Shown here in pieces: positions 1 through 11,411 of a DNA stretch of 64,000 bases. The notes beneath the pieces were generated by a model that saw only the letters and a list, made by a program, of their open reading frames with translations, was not told the DNA's origin and did not search any database. Source of the DNA: Stratiolaelaps scimitus (lineage: Eukaryota > Arthropoda > Arachnida > Mesostigmata > Laelapidae); contig JABWDB010000047.1 in NCBI GenBank assembly GCA_019614645.1, positions 620,001-684,000 of the forward strand, given 5' to 3'. Positions within the stretch are counted from its first letter, which is position 1, and every line of letters starts with the position of its first letter. The translations under genes were made by a program, and so were the position numbers.

Positions 1-879
1 AAATACTCGTTAATGGGGTACAATTGTTGCCCAAACGATACGACTAATTGAAAATATATATGAAACGTGTTATATTCCTTATTGAGGGAATGTCTGCTCT
101 ATAATGGGGCTCGATCAGTTCAGCACACGAAAATGAATTTAAATCTAAGTTATAAAGGAGATCGTCAAACACGACAGAGAGACATTTTTTTTAGTGGGGT
201 CTCACTTGACAGCATTATTGGGGCCTGTATTAGTTATTGATTGATGATTAGTGGCACATCATGAAATCAGGTCATTTCAGGTTGCCTTGTTAACCCCCAA
301 ATTGTTCGAAACTGAAATTGGGCCAATTGGGCCAACCCTTGTTGCTGAAACTTAATTTATTAGTACACTTTTATCTACAAAGTCAGTTGCCTATTAGATT
401 AAATTGCGATTAGACCTTTTAAATATTCCGCAAAATTGATTGTTTTCCGATAGCAATAATCTGTACTGTCCGCTACATTAGCTCTGTTACTGCATACGCA
501 CGGTGGCTTGCCCAATTGAGCTCTAGCTGTAAAAAGCCGAGGCCCGCATGTTGAAGCTCCTGATGTGCCTTTATTGTGAAGTCAATAAAGAGCCATATCA
601 TATAAAAAAAATAGCAAGTCAGATCTTCTCTGGGCTAAACGTGGGCTGCAAACGTGATCTACAACAGAACTGTCCCTAGTGAAATTGAATGTATTATGAG
701 TAATCCTACTGGTCTCCAAGTAAACTGTCAGTATGCTTCGCATCACATTAAACGATCGGCTCATGAGCACAACATAGCGTCCCGTGTGTAAAAAAAAATA
801 ATTATATATTTATCCATGACTATCTAGCCGTGCTTGGTGCTGTGCATGTAACGATTTCGTGCTGGGATCCATTACCCAC
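1..879. other. Gap: no supported gene
   Basis: I see no supported coding sequence here. A polyadenylation-type hexamer (AATAAA on the minus strand) lies at about 570-575 and could belong to a minus-strand transcript coming from the exon at 880-1341. I could not find an in-frame second exon that would confirm this. Confidence 0.4.
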
Positions 880-1341
880 CTGCCAGTAGAAATTGACCGC
901 CAAAATCGCTGCACCGGGAATGTTTAGCACGATTAACCTCAGAAGCGTGCGACACGGTCGCAGAACGCTGTATTCAGCACAGATCTGAATGGCGCGATCT
1001 GGCCACTTTACATACGCGTGCAACGTTAGAAAGAGAACCCCAAGAAGTGAGAACGCATCGTGGCCGAGCGTCACAAAACGAACGCTAGTCACGTCCCCTG
1101 TCAGCTGTCGGTACTCCATCCGAAGTTTTCTCACTGTGGAGTACGCAAACCCCACAAGCAGTGCTCCATAGCCGGTGCTGAGCAGCCAAATGAGAGGGCT
1201 GCGGAACTGTCGAAGAGTCCATGGTGGACGGCCAAGCAGAAGAAGTTTGATGATCACTGAGCACGACGCCTCATCACACATTATCGGCATAGATTCGGCT
1301 AAGGGGAAGACCTCGGAGATTGTTCGATGGGTATCTTTCAT
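880..1341 (-). CDS. Candidate first exon of a multi-pass membrane receptor
   Basis: An open frame of 154 codons starts with an ATG at 1341 and ends at a good splice donor (Q|gtgggt) at 880; without splicing the frame runs on to a stop near 820. The peptide has a short polar N-terminus and then three hydrophobic segments at about residues 49-70, 97-112 and 134-151, separated by basic loops (for example a run of R, K and R near residues 71-77). A short cytosolic N-terminus followed by evenly spaced helices fits chelicerate gustatory-receptor-like or other 7TM proteins. No diagnostic motif is visible, and the C-terminal exons were not found. It could also be an orphan membrane protein or a gene fragment. 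Only the open frame and the donor are direct evidence. Confidence 0.35.
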
Positions 1342-3153
1342 GATCTTGTACTATCGTTGGCGGGCTAGCGACCCCTTCGACCGATGCAGTCCACGCAAGG
1401 TTTGAGCAGGGTTAAACGTTAAACGCGACATTATGGTTCTGGATACGTCTCGTGTTGCTGAAAGCAAAATCCCTTCGGAAGTGACAACAATGTCGCTATC
1501 GAACGACGAGTTTCACTCTTGCGGTGCGCCGGCACGCGCTGTTTCGCTGCGTCCATCTCAGCCCACCGCATAACGGCCCGAACGGCCAAACATCTCCCGC
1601 CAACTAGTGTCCTTAGTTAGTTTGGACAACAACTGTTCTTCTTCAGCCCTTTGTGACGAGTGGCGGGCATATGAGTACACGCTTCAGCATTATTACCGTC
1701 CAGCCATCACGCTGTGTCCCCGTTGTAAGTCTCATGAAGATAATTACAAACTCACGTTAAGACAACGTGTCATCAGTTTCTACTCGACGGAGAACCGCCC
1801 TCCGCACAAGGTGGCAAGGGTAGCTGTTATGAGGGCCGCCGTCGTTCTCGCCTGTTGTATTCAAGACACCAGCGGCACTGGGCCGTAATAACACTGCTTC
1901 GTAGCTTCCGTGCAAGGACCGCAGCGATGTCATTGGTCGCGATGATGTATCATATCTCGAGTGACGATGCCGGCTGCGGAGATGGCCTCGAGTTCGATTC
2001 AGGCCAACGCGAACGAAGGCCAGCCAGTTTTGCCTTCGACAAACTGCTTTCGCTCGACGCTCGGTAGGCTTCGCTGGCCGGTTGACCAGCTCATTCGGAT
2101 CGTCGAGTGACAAATGCCGCTATACGCCAACTGCTGCGACGCATCCACCATTGTATAGCCATAGCTGTTGCTCGTTTCCGCTCCTCGGTCTAGTCACTTA
2201 CCATTGAGTGGCAATTGGGTGAACAAAAGCAGCCTGATGGCTGATATCTTCGATGATACGTCGACCCTCCCTCTTCGTGGATCTGGGGGAGGGGGTGTTC
2301 ATGTCTGTTGGGTAGAAACTCGCTGTGATCTGATAGATGGACACGACAGACGCGCAGAAGGCCGAGCTCGTTATGCTACAGGTCTCTGACACGGATGACT
2401 CCCGGTACGTTCTCCCGAATAGTTATCAGAGGTGTCAACGGTAGCAGCTGCGCGGAGCATCATCGGATCGGTTTCTTTATGCCTCTGAATAAGTTAAGGG
2501 GCGCGAGCTATCGGGACCCTGGCAGAGGCATGGTCGGGGACTTGTTTCGGGTAGGTGGGCGTGAACAACGCATACTTGCGTCGATAGAATATAGTCGATA
2601 GTCGGCGGTACCACCAGGTCGTTTGCCGAGTTCGTGGTCTGTGAAATAGCTGGCTGGATTTGCATTGCTACAAGACGGGCGGCTGCTATCACTACTGCTG
2701 TTGCGTCTCGCCGACCAACAACCGCTAATGTCTGACCCTTTTCGATGGCGTGTATCGGCTGACCCAGTTTTGCTAGCGGATACGTAGGACTTTGGTGCCA
2801 TGACATCGACCGCTGTTCATCCGCTGATAATACCACTATGGGCTGGAGATCGCATCAAGGTCACGTAAGACTTGCACATACAAAGTAAAATTTGTTGATA
2901 ACGATTTTGCTCTACGGCTGCGAAAGCAAACTCACGGTTCCGTTCAAAGGTATCAAATACATACAAAGGATAGGCATACAAAAGATTTTTCTTCACAGGT
3001 CTCTCTCTCTCTCTGTCTTTCTCTATATATATATATATATATATATATGTAGATGTATCGCAACGAATAAGCCGCGGTGGTACACTATCCGGAGTCACAG
3101 TAGATTGCCTCGGTAACGCCCACCAATGTTCTATTAGGAATTCAAATTCAAAC
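1342..3153. other. Gap: non-coding, with a (CT)n(TA)n tract
   Basis: No reading frame here has recognisable domains or convincing splice borders. A compound microsatellite, (CT)n at about 3000-3024 followed by (TA)n at 3024-3048, sits just before the 3' end of the LINE that begins at 3154. Confidence 0.4.
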
Positions 3154-4215
3154 AAATGTTTATTGACGGAACTGCTATATACATGCTTAAGTTCTCGTAA
3201 AAATAATAGTTAAAAGAATTATTGCAACGTATATTTTATATATAAAGGGTACACATTTTTGTACAATATGTAAACATTGGGTAAGATACAAAACAACTAT
3301 CCACAAAAATATCTACATCTGATTGATAAAAAATTTTTTCACCTCCGCTGCAAACTTTTTTGCCGAGGAGAGTGAACGAATCTCGCGAGGAAGAGAGCCC
3401 CAGACTGCCGGCAAGCGATAAGCGAGAGCATGGCGGCTAGATTCTTTAACGGCAAAAGGTATCACAAACTCAGTTGGTCTGCGGGCCGTTCTTCGCACCA
3501 CAGTGGTAATTGGGAAAGTAATGTCGTTTGGAATACGTCCCTTCGACATCTTAAAGGCTAGAAGAGCTATGTGAAGTAAATACATAACGCTCAGCTTAGG
3601 CAATTCGTACTTCCCCAGAATGTCGGCGACGGAGTCGGAGCGACGTCTGCCAAAGATAGCCCGTAGTGCGTCATTCTGAACAACCTCTCCTCTCCGAAGA
3701 ATCATGCTGTAGCCTCCTCCCCAGATAGAGATCCCGTAGCACAACAGAGGTACCAATAAAACTTTATAGAGGTGTAACAGGCCATCCACAGGAATCCCAC
3801 GCTCTCTCAGGCGACGCAAGTTGGCCACCACTGCGTAGCATTTGGGCATGAAGCTCCCTATGTGGTCCTGCCAGCGCATGTTTTCATGAAGCGTAAGGCC
3901 AAGGCACTTCGCAGACGATGACCAGTGCATCGTTTCACCGGCTACCTGTGTCGGCGACACCTGCACATTTCGTTGAGGCGGGCGAAAGAGAATGAGGTTG
4001 GTCTTGGTCGTGTTGATTACCAGACCGAATCTTTCGAAGGTGTTGATAACCCCCTCCACCTTCTTTAGAGCCTCTTCGATGTCGAGTTGCAGCGATGAAG
4101 GCCGAATTCGAAACAGAAGCGAAGTGTCGTCCGCGTATGCAATGGTCCTACAAAATTTCCCACCAGCGATTTTGAGAAGAATGAAATTGACTAGAATTAG
4201 AAACATAAACGGAAG
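3154..4215 (-). mobile_element. 5'-truncated LINE, copy 1 (reverse transcriptase C-terminal half)
   Basis: A minus-strand frame (4206 to 3313) carries the reverse-transcriptase catalytic box AYADDTSLLF near its start. It continues through the thumb-like and C-terminal region (motifs LGLTLHENMRWQDHI, LCYGISIWGG) to a terminal segment of the type W-SLP-EIRSLSS-KKF. This is typical of Jockey/CR1-type non-LTR elements. The frame is intact downstream of the truncation, but everything upstream of the YADD region, including the endonuclease, is missing. The 3' UTR of about 160 bp runs to about 3154 and ends in short TTTGAA repeats rather than a long poly-A. A second copy with the same 3' UTR lies at 44066-44831. 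Confidence 0.85.
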
Positions 4216-5133
4216 GCTTTGCTAGAATCTCAGAAAGGGCCGCAGTGTCATTTTTACAGCTTTAATTTTCTGTCATTTGTTTCCCCACCGTCAGAGAACA
4301 AGCAGTAGCAGGCGGCCATGTTAAAGCCAGTATTTCTCCTACCAGCCTTCACCGATGTTGCTAATGTTCAAAGTTTCTCGTTTCTCGGAACATTTGTAGA
4401 AAGGTAGAGAGCCTCCGACTGATTCACACATGGGCTGATCTGACATGGGATCGCACATCAGCAATAACCAATTTGGTGCTATCCTCATTTTGATGTTTAG
4501 GATCCAATATAAAATCACATACGAGATACCTCTTACACATGTTGAAGCCCAATACGTTCGTGGCTTTAAATTGTTTAGGTCTGATTATGCCGTGTAGTGA
4601 AGAGGTTGTTAGGAAAACAGCACTTCGGTCTCCGAGTTTGAGTTGGAATAAACGAACTTATATTTTGCGATATTCAGTTTAGAGAGAGAGAGCTGAAAAT
4701 CCGTTAGCGAAGTGTTTCCTTCGTTAAATTGTCCTAAGGGCGCGTGAAAGCCTCTACGTGAACTTGATTTCGACAACATGCGGCTGAAACTTCCATTTTA
4801 ATTAGGAACATTTACCGCAAAATGTTTAAATGATTTACCATTCACGTAGCCTAGGTCCGTTGTTAACCTGGGAGTCGATCCCTTAAAAAGCCAAACATTT
4901 TTCTTACGTTGAGACCCCTGTCCATGTCACACCATTTTGAGATGACATTGATCTCAAATATATTAGAGAATTCCGTTCGAATTTTCGTGCCTGTCGAATG
5001 GCGCACAGTCCGAACTACGCGATCCAATGCGATCATGCTTTGAGTGCGCGCGGCAGGAATTCGAACACTGAGTGGTTTCGATACAATCACAAGGACGGAC
5101 ACTGCAGCAAAAAGTTCAGTCCCCCAAAAATCA
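4216..5133. other. Gap: no gene seen
   Basis: No supported coding region. The only repeat noted is a short GA run near 4682. Confidence 0.4.
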
Positions 5134-5533
5134 ATGGGAAATCATCAAGTTTTTGTGTCTCCAAGGACACCTGCAGCTGAAATCCATCGACAACTTATGA
5201 ACGCGTACGGCAGGTCTGTCTTATGCCTGCGAACGGTGCAAAGTTGGTGCAAGCGATTTATCAGTGGAAATTTTGACACCGATGACCATCGAGGCGGGGA
5301 CCAGAAATCAGGTGCGACAAGGGACGAACGGATTGACAGAATCAAGGCAGCTTTTGAGCAAACTAGAGTCCATAGAGTCGTTGTCGGCTGAAGCTGGGAT
5401 TCCTCGGACGACAAGTTATAGAATTAACACCAATGTACTGAAGATGAAGAAAATCAATGCAAAATGAGTTCCCCATAAACTGAGTGCAGACCAGATTCTT
5501 GAAAAAATAGATGAACAAATGGAGTAGGGATCG
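5134..5533 (+). pseudogene. mariner transposase relic (N-terminal helix-turn-helix part)
   Basis: Translated fragments match the DNA-binding half of mariner transposases: an IKF..LQG-type start, then EIHRQLMNAYG, TVQSWCKRF and a D-rich linker in one frame. A second frame carries AGIPRTTSYRI..NVLKMKKI, followed after a stop by VPHKLSADQ, which is the mariner inter-domain linker. Frame changes near 5165 and about 5390 and in-frame stops at about 5467 and 5525 show it is dead. The DDE/D catalytic half is absent. No terminal inverted repeat was recognised. Confidence 0.75.
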
Positions 5534-6740
5534 ACAGCACCGAGCGTGCTTACTCGACTACAACGCACGGCCTCACCACAGTGCTGAAATTACGGCCTGG
5601 ATGGAAGGGAACAATAAGAGCAATACGTGGGGTTCCATATGCAACCGTTGACTTACTCACAAAAGCAATAGATAAGGAAATTATAATCATTATTATTATT
5701 ATCTCAAAACTCCCAGAGCGCTGGAATGGAAAGTACCTCTATCGCATACCAAAACCTCTTTGTTGTAACTCATTTAGTTCATAAGTTATTGGCATTTAAA
5801 GAGGCGAAAATTCGAACGGAATTCCCTGATACTGCACTTTATACTACTTAAGGAATAGTATGCGAGGCTAATATTAGATATATTTTATATTGTTGTGTGT
5901 TTTAAACTATACAATAATTACCCGACGTAGTTGAGGACAAGTGCGTCAGGCCGAGGCCCTCATAGTGGGGCGTCCTCTAGGGCGATGATGGCACTGCCTC
6001 TTTGTACAGTGAGTGAACGTATGTATTTACGCATGTTCCGACAATGGCGAAAACGGCGCTGACGATTGTGATGACTTTTCGTGCGTACACTTGGCTTGAC
6101 AAGAAACACTGCATAGTGAACAGAACATGTCTGGATGACATGTCAGGCCACCGACTTGTAAAGTGATTTCTTGTTCAGAGAACAATGAGTTGAGTTGAGC
6201 GGCAACCTCAGACCTTGATCTCAAGAGTCACATCATTTGAGTACACGAGCGCCAATCGTTCATGCCATCACCGAACGTAGCTGGCCGTTCCGGTACTCAC
6301 CAAAAATGTCGACACTTCTCCTCAATCGTACATTTATATGTAATGTTTTCATTATCAGTGTGAACTAAGATGGAAAAAAACTCCTTTTATTTTTATATTT
6401 TATCGAGAACTAAAGTGTATTATATTGCAGTTCCGAAAATAAACTTGAATGTTGAAACTGAAAACCAATCGCGCACAGTTAGACTGGGGATCGAACCCGT
6501 TCTCGAGTTGCCATTCCACCTCTTGACTTGGAAGTGGCGGCGACTCCTCGAAGAACACACAGCAATCTCCCGGCCTGTCGCGTCCTGAACAACAGATGAC
6601 TTCGGATAACGTTAATGATACCACCAGGAAGTCGTCAAGTCCTCGTCAATACGATATACTATTTACCGGCGGGTTCTCACTAGTCTCGTTGTTTGAGTCG
6701 AACAAACGACAAACTAACCGCATAAAGTAAATTTTCTCAG
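5534..6740. other. Gap: no gene seen
   Basis: No supported coding sequence. On the minus strand near 6485-6500 there is a box-B-like word (GGGTTCGATCCCC) without a properly spaced A box, so I do not call a tRNA. Confidence 0.4.
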
Positions 6741-6773
6741 AGTCGACTCCCAACCAACGATTAACGTCCACGG
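6741..6773 (+). repeat. Core of dispersed SINE-like repeat 2 (copy a)
   Basis: This 33-bp stretch shares the core GACTC..AACCAAC.ATTAACGTCCA with sites at 23486, 33934, 34221 and 48567 and their block-B copies. Similarity to the 23486 copy extends about 20 bp to the left (ATAAA.TAAATTTTC). At first sight the minus-strand translations look alike, but the shared DNA in non-coding places points to a repeat. Confidence 0.55.
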
Positions 6774-7143
6774 TATTAACCCCTATCGAAGGCGCTTTAC
6801 TTGCAGGGGTATTTCGCCAACAACTCGAAATGGCCAATATGGCAGGACCCTGTTCTCTCGTCGTCAGGGTCGTCATGGATATATATTTATATACGTGAAA
6901 TTATTGCCGCGACAAAGGAAGAAGACAAGGAGAAAATGCCGTCAATCGATAAAGAAATCGTGCTGACGCTTTACGTCGGATATAACAGACTGATAGCAGT
7001 CAACAGTTAACGCTGAGAGTGCGTTGAAGACCACGGCAATAATCGTATAAAGCCCTATATCTAATTACACCTCCCCCCCGCGAGGGAAGAAAACCAAATT
7101 TTCTCTTCTGCGATGTACACAAGATTACGAGGAATTCCTATTA

Positions 7144-7175
7144 ATCATATACGATATATATTAATCGTATATGAT
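7144..7175. repeat. Perfect 12-bp palindrome, 8-nt loop
   Basis: The arms at 7144-7155 and 7164-7175 are exact reverse complements in AT-rich DNA. No gene is attached to it. Confidence 0.8.
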
Positions 7176-7201
7176 CTATAGAAATTATATATTAATTTAC
7201 A

Positions 7202-7293
7202 CCTCATAACAATGGAAATGTGTATATAAAAAATATAAATTTATATTTAACTATATACTATTATTTTGTTATATACACATTCCTGTTATCAGG
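7202..7293. repeat. About 90-bp imperfect foldback
   Basis: The left end (TAACAATGGAAATGTGTATA) and right end (rc: TAACAGGAATGTGTATA) are inverted copies that differ by a 3-bp indel. Together they enclose a self-complementary AT-rich centre. It may be a small foldback or MITE-like remnant. Confidence 0.65.
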
Positions 7294-7419
7294 TAAAAAT
7301 ATAGAAACGCGTAAGTAGTTGTGATATGCGCGCGCGCGTCTTGGAAGGTCGTTCCCTAAACTGGTTGATTTACGGGTTTGTAATATGCTAAGTTCCTAAG
7401 CACTGATATGATTACTCAC

Positions 7420-7652
7420 GTGCTTGTGACAAACGTCTCCCACTATCTGTAAACAACTTCCACACTGGTGATATGGTTTTTCAACGCACACGAATTCAGT
7501 TTTCACTGGAAAGCCAATAAAAATCTCCATTTGACCGCCATACAAAATGATAATGCGCGATTCTGCAGTATGCTTGACGAATATGCTCATATACGAAGAC
7601 TTCTTGCCATCACAGTATAGGTTGACCACTGCAACAGCCCTGATGGGGAATA
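7420..7652 (-). CDS. Orphan Cys-containing coding-like exon
   Basis: This minus-strand stretch is open for 77 codons and is bordered by a strong acceptor (gtccttacag) at 7653 and a strong donor (gtgagt) at 7419. The intron phases are 1 upstream and 0 downstream. The peptide is beta-rich and has five cysteines, including VCVEKPYHQCGSC and VCHKH; the pattern suggests a secreted or lumenal domain. I do not recognise the family. A mannose-6-phosphate-receptor-like fold crossed my mind from the F.VKTEFVC stretch but is not supported. Flanking exons were not found, so it may be a fragment. The gene at 8031-8795 on the same strand ends before it, so it belongs to a different transcript. Confidence 0.35.
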
Positions 7653-8030
7653 CTGTAAGGACAACCTTGTACGAGTTGTTAATTAAAGAAATCATCTACG
7701 TAATGCAATATATATCAAATGCGTCATCAATCAACGCAGTCGTTGTACTGAACTCGCAAAAAACGAGGACTAAGGTATGCTTTCAGAAGCAAGACCACGG
7801 TCCAATTCGATTGTCCCGCATAGTCATCTATTATAGAATACGAGTCACCCGTTGTAGCAAGAGGATGATTAATAGACTATCGGAACTTTGTGCTATCGTC
7901 TGAAGTTTTATTCAATCATTATAATAGAATCAATGCAGTCGGTACGTGCTGCTTTGCGTACGGTGCCAACAGAAACCCCTCCTTGTTTAACGAAATGTAG
8001 AGGTCTGACCTTACTTTGAATTAACTACGT

Positions 8031-8795
8031 CTAACGGTCGGACTTGATGTGAACCCCAGTCGTTGGTATTATCGCTGGATTATACACTCGGTCCACAACA
8101 ATAGCCAAAATTGTGCCTTGCGCGATAAGAACGAACAGCAGACCCAGGATCGACATCGACAGCGATCTACAAAATGAAACCCAAATATTAGATTAAACGG
8201 GCAGACAGACAGATAGGCAATGTTTGGTTCGTTATCTATTCTACAGACAGCACACTACGACCAGCTGTGCTCGGGTATTTTCATTCAGTTCGGGACCACA
8301 AACGACAGACCAAAGAAATCACGGTAAGGTTCTACTGCTGTTGCTAATATATTGCGACTGGTGATCGTCCAGGGAATGAACAAAATCATGAAGAAATATC
8401 AAAAGTAAGTATTTGTTCCATTGTATCCAGGTGGACATATCTGCTGCGGCTCCTAACCTGATACGACGTTCGGCCCAATCGCAGTGATGGTCATCGTCCT
8501 GGATACGCAAAACTCCCTTTAACTCGCTACCGCGAATCGCCGATTTTCCTTCACCCACCGCGCCAGCCTGGCCACCAGGCGGCGGTGGCGAAGACTCCCA
8601 GGCCTCGTCGTGAATAACTTCCACCGTTCTCTGCACAGCCGTAGGTCCGGGCGAGTTTTCACCTCCACGGAGAAATTGTGGAGACGCTCTGGCCGTGTCA
8701 GGGAACGGCGGAGGAACAATTGGTGGAGACTGCGATCCCGCAGAACCACACGGGCTAGGCATTCGTTTCCCACCCGAGAGTGGATGAAAGCTCAT
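8031..8795 (-). CDS. Predicted small single-pass membrane protein
   Basis: Two minus-strand exons join cleanly in phase 2. Exon 1 is 8795-8458, with donor AG|gttagg. Exon 2 is 8166-8031, with acceptor cattttgtag and stop TAG. The product is about 157 residues. It has a Pro/Gly/Ser-rich N-terminal half (about residues 1-85, with PPIVPPPFP and SSPPPPGG), an acidic-His stretch (IQDDDHHCDWAERR, about 97-110), one hydrophobic helix (about residues 114-137), and a short tail ending in HIKSDR. An ATG at 8795 was chosen because a stop (about 8858) precedes it in frame and no other Met lies between them. The topology resembles a tail-anchored or type II/III single-pass protein. I do not recognise the family. 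The divergent gene at 9430 starts about 630 bp away. Confidence 0.5.
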
Positions 8796-9429
8796 CTTGA
8801 ACCAGAGACACCAACCGAACACGGTTACCTTGATTGGCGGCGTCGTTGTTTCTTATGGATCAATGGGCTCTGATCGGCACAAAATGCAATCGTATGACTA
8901 AAACGGATTTATAGAGCGATATTCTAGCTCTTTTTTAACAAGGACCCCGGAGACGCCACTGAATGGCTGGCGAGGCAGTATCTTCGACACCGGATGAAGG
9001 CACGCGAACTCTCTTAGCTGTTCAAATGCTTCTATATCATATACATGGTTAGGTTTCTGTCTCCACAGCTTACCCAATACCGAGTTGAAGCCTCGCTTAA
9101 CGACTCTCGTTATGTTACATCTAATTTCCTGCATCGGCTTGACTTGATTGCAGAGCCTTCATTTACCAGTCACGCGAAGTTAACGGCCCCCGTCTTCACG
9201 CTTCAGCTGCCAACTCTGTTCGGCGCTCGATACGACTGTGATAAGGGGAGACCGAAGGCAACTGTTTCCGGATAGAGAACACCCTTCAAGTAGCTGGAAC
9301 TCATCAATGTGACGCACACAACACCGCTAGTTACTGGGACCTATCCTGTGCCCATCCTGTGATCATTTGGATCAATAGAGAACGCTATGTCAAAACGTTA
9401 AATCTATTCGTTAAAGACAACGTAGCACT
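8796..9429. other. Divergent intergenic region
   Basis: This region separates two genes that point away from each other and probably holds both promoters and 5' UTRs. No TATA-like or other core element stands out. Confidence 0.35.
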
Positions 9430-10470
9430 ATGGGGGCTACATCTATGAAAGCAACGAAACAAAGGGGAAACCAGAGTAAACTTCCGAGCAGAGTTCATCT
9501 GAAACCGAGAAGAGGCACGGCGCGAAAAAGTCAGTTAAATGATCCCCAACATAAGGATAGTCAATCTGAGAGAAAGGATGACGCTGTAGAGCCCTCTGCA
9601 GACGAATGTGCTGAAGATGTCCCTCCCGCTGAGCCTGAAAGAGTTGGTAAAGCATTACGCCTTAAGGAGGGCGACGCCCGCTTGGGGAACTCGCCACTCT
9701 GCGCCAGCCATACCCGAGAGTATTTAATTCTCGTTGACAATTTGGAGAACAAAGAGCATCAGCAATATAAAGAAATCCGGAAGTAAGTTTTAAAGCAGCG
9801 CTTTTTCCTTGTAATGAATCACTTCGGTATATTGTTGAACAGCTCATAAGCGAATGCATGCTCTCTACACTGTCTTCGATATGGTGACCTTTCGAGGGGA
9901 GGTTACGAAAATTGATGGGTATGAGCGTTTGCAAAAACATGCTGTCACTGAGTGGCGGCCTGCTGCGGTCCAACCTCCAGCAAAGTCTCAGGGATTTCAA
10001 ACACATCTGCCTTCGGTTGTCACAAAACCTCGAAACATAAACTCATTGTGCTCTTACTCACTTTGTCGTGGGATTATCACTATATGACACTACCGATGAG
10101 ATCTACGTGTCCCAGCGCTGGTTATTGCTAGCGACTGTGCCAACACTAACGGGCTTAAGCCACTGCGGGGTTTTTAGCCGAGATCCTTGTTAGATCGATA
10201 GTTTGTATCGGTCAGGTGGATTTACGTTGCATGATTGTTGTTTATCGAATCCGATCCGGTTGCGCTAAATCATTAGTCTTTGATTTCAGAAAGCAATTAC
10301 TGTTCCAGTTTGCTAATACGCTCATCTTGTGCTGCATTGTCTCTCGAAACAGGTACGCGCAACAGTTTCTGGAGCTGATGGCTTGCCTCCATTGTATGTC
10401 ACTTCTGCTCACGATTATTTTGCTGTACACGTTCTCACAGTATTTAATAGACCGCTTAAGGACTCGCTGA
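9430..10470 (+). CDS. Predicted C-terminally anchored membrane protein (frame problem after exon 1)
   Basis: Exon 1 (9430-9782) starts with ATG and codes for 117 residues rich in K, R, E, D and S, ending in NLENKEHQQYKEIR before a consensus donor (gtaagt). Exon 2 (9843-9918) reads HKRMHALYTVFDMVTFRG and ends at gtatga. Exon 3 (10290-10470, acceptor tgatttcag) joins exon 2 in phase 2 and gives a C-terminus with a 20-residue hydrophobic helix (CMSLLLTIILLYTF) followed by a short basic tail, RLRTR, and stop. A polyadenylation signal and GT-rich element follow at 10663. The exon 1/exon 2 phases do not match (phase 2 into phase 1). A one-base error, a missed microexon or a real frameshift is therefore needed to connect them. 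The family is not recognised. Confidence 0.4.
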
Positions 10471-10662
10471 AGGAGCTCACAAACAGTCGCGACTCCTTAG
10501 CAAAGTGTCCTGCTGACGAAAAGGGTGTCCGGCCCGCTGGCCTGCCTGTCAATAAAACTCACTTAGCGCTTAGAACAATTACGTGTGGGTATATGTGCGA
10601 AAAAAAAGATGGTGTTTATATCACATCTTGATGGTGTGTGTATGAATTTGTTGTTATTTAGT

Positions 10663-10668
10663 AATAAA
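10663..10668 (+). terminator. Polyadenylation signal AATAAA
   Basis: The hexamer is followed within about 10 nt by a GT-rich stretch (tgttgtgtgtgtattctgtgtg), as expected for a cleavage/polyadenylation site. It lies about 190 nt after the predicted stop at 10470. Confidence 0.55.
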
Positions 10669-11079
10669 GCTGTTGTGTGTGTATTCTGTGTGTCGTTTTT
10701 GTAGATGCTTTGAAGATACGCACTTCGATTCGCATATCACCTCTAGGTATATCGTGCGTGTATTCTCTCTCTCTCTATCGGAAGGATCTATTCAATTAAT
10801 GGATGGAAAGTATCGGTCTGTACCGAGTACAACTGTACTATGATTGTGACATAGGAGACAGTTATTGACCTTTAATTACTCACTATCAACTCATCACTAT
10901 CAAACAAATATGAATTAGCATTAACTCTAGCCGTTTAATAGCGGGCCGTCGTATGAGTAGAACTGACTTGCGAGCGCGATACGTTCGGTGAAATCAAGAC
11001 ATGCATGTTGGCATGCTTAAGCAACCCTGTGTGTATGAGGGTGCAAGGATCAAACGAATTCTCTATTTATTAATATATT
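10669..11079. other. Gap: no gene seen
   Basis: No supported feature apart from a short CT run near 10766-10780. Confidence 0.4.
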
Positions 11080-11120
11080 TATGTGATGGGTACATTAAAC
11101 ATATGTACCCATCTCACATA
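11080..11120. repeat. Palindrome, about 16-bp arms
   Basis: TATGTGATGGGTACAT is mirrored by ATGTACCCATCTCACATA with two extra bases and a 7-nt spacer. It lies in non-coding DNA. Confidence 0.75.
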
Positions 11121-11411
11121 CATATAAACCCTTGAGGGGGGGGCACATAAACCCGTCCGCTAGATCACCGTCCTGCAGGCATCTTGAGTGCTGTGTTCTT
11201 CTTCAAAACCTCTTAGCACCGCATTTAATAACAACAAAAGCAATCTTACTACTCCGGTATGGCCAAGTTCTTCATCAACATCAGGTAGTCGAGTCGACAG
11301 CATGCAGTGGAACTGCCACATCCATTGAAACAGTTTACAAGGACAGATTTCGTGCTTTGCCAATAATAGACCGTTCAATACATTTGTCCACGACATTAAA
11401 GGAGTGAATAC

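Noticed and set aside
2477..2836. A 119-codon minus-strand frame.
   Set aside because: No domain and no splice sites, and it overlaps a second frame of similar length; probably chance.
6485..6560. Another possible tRNA (GGGTTCGATCCCC on the minus strand).
   Set aside because: No A box at the right distance.
9443..9752. Minus-strand frames under exon 1 of the 9430 gene.
   Set aside because: They are shadows; the plus-strand frame starts with ATG and ends at a consensus donor.
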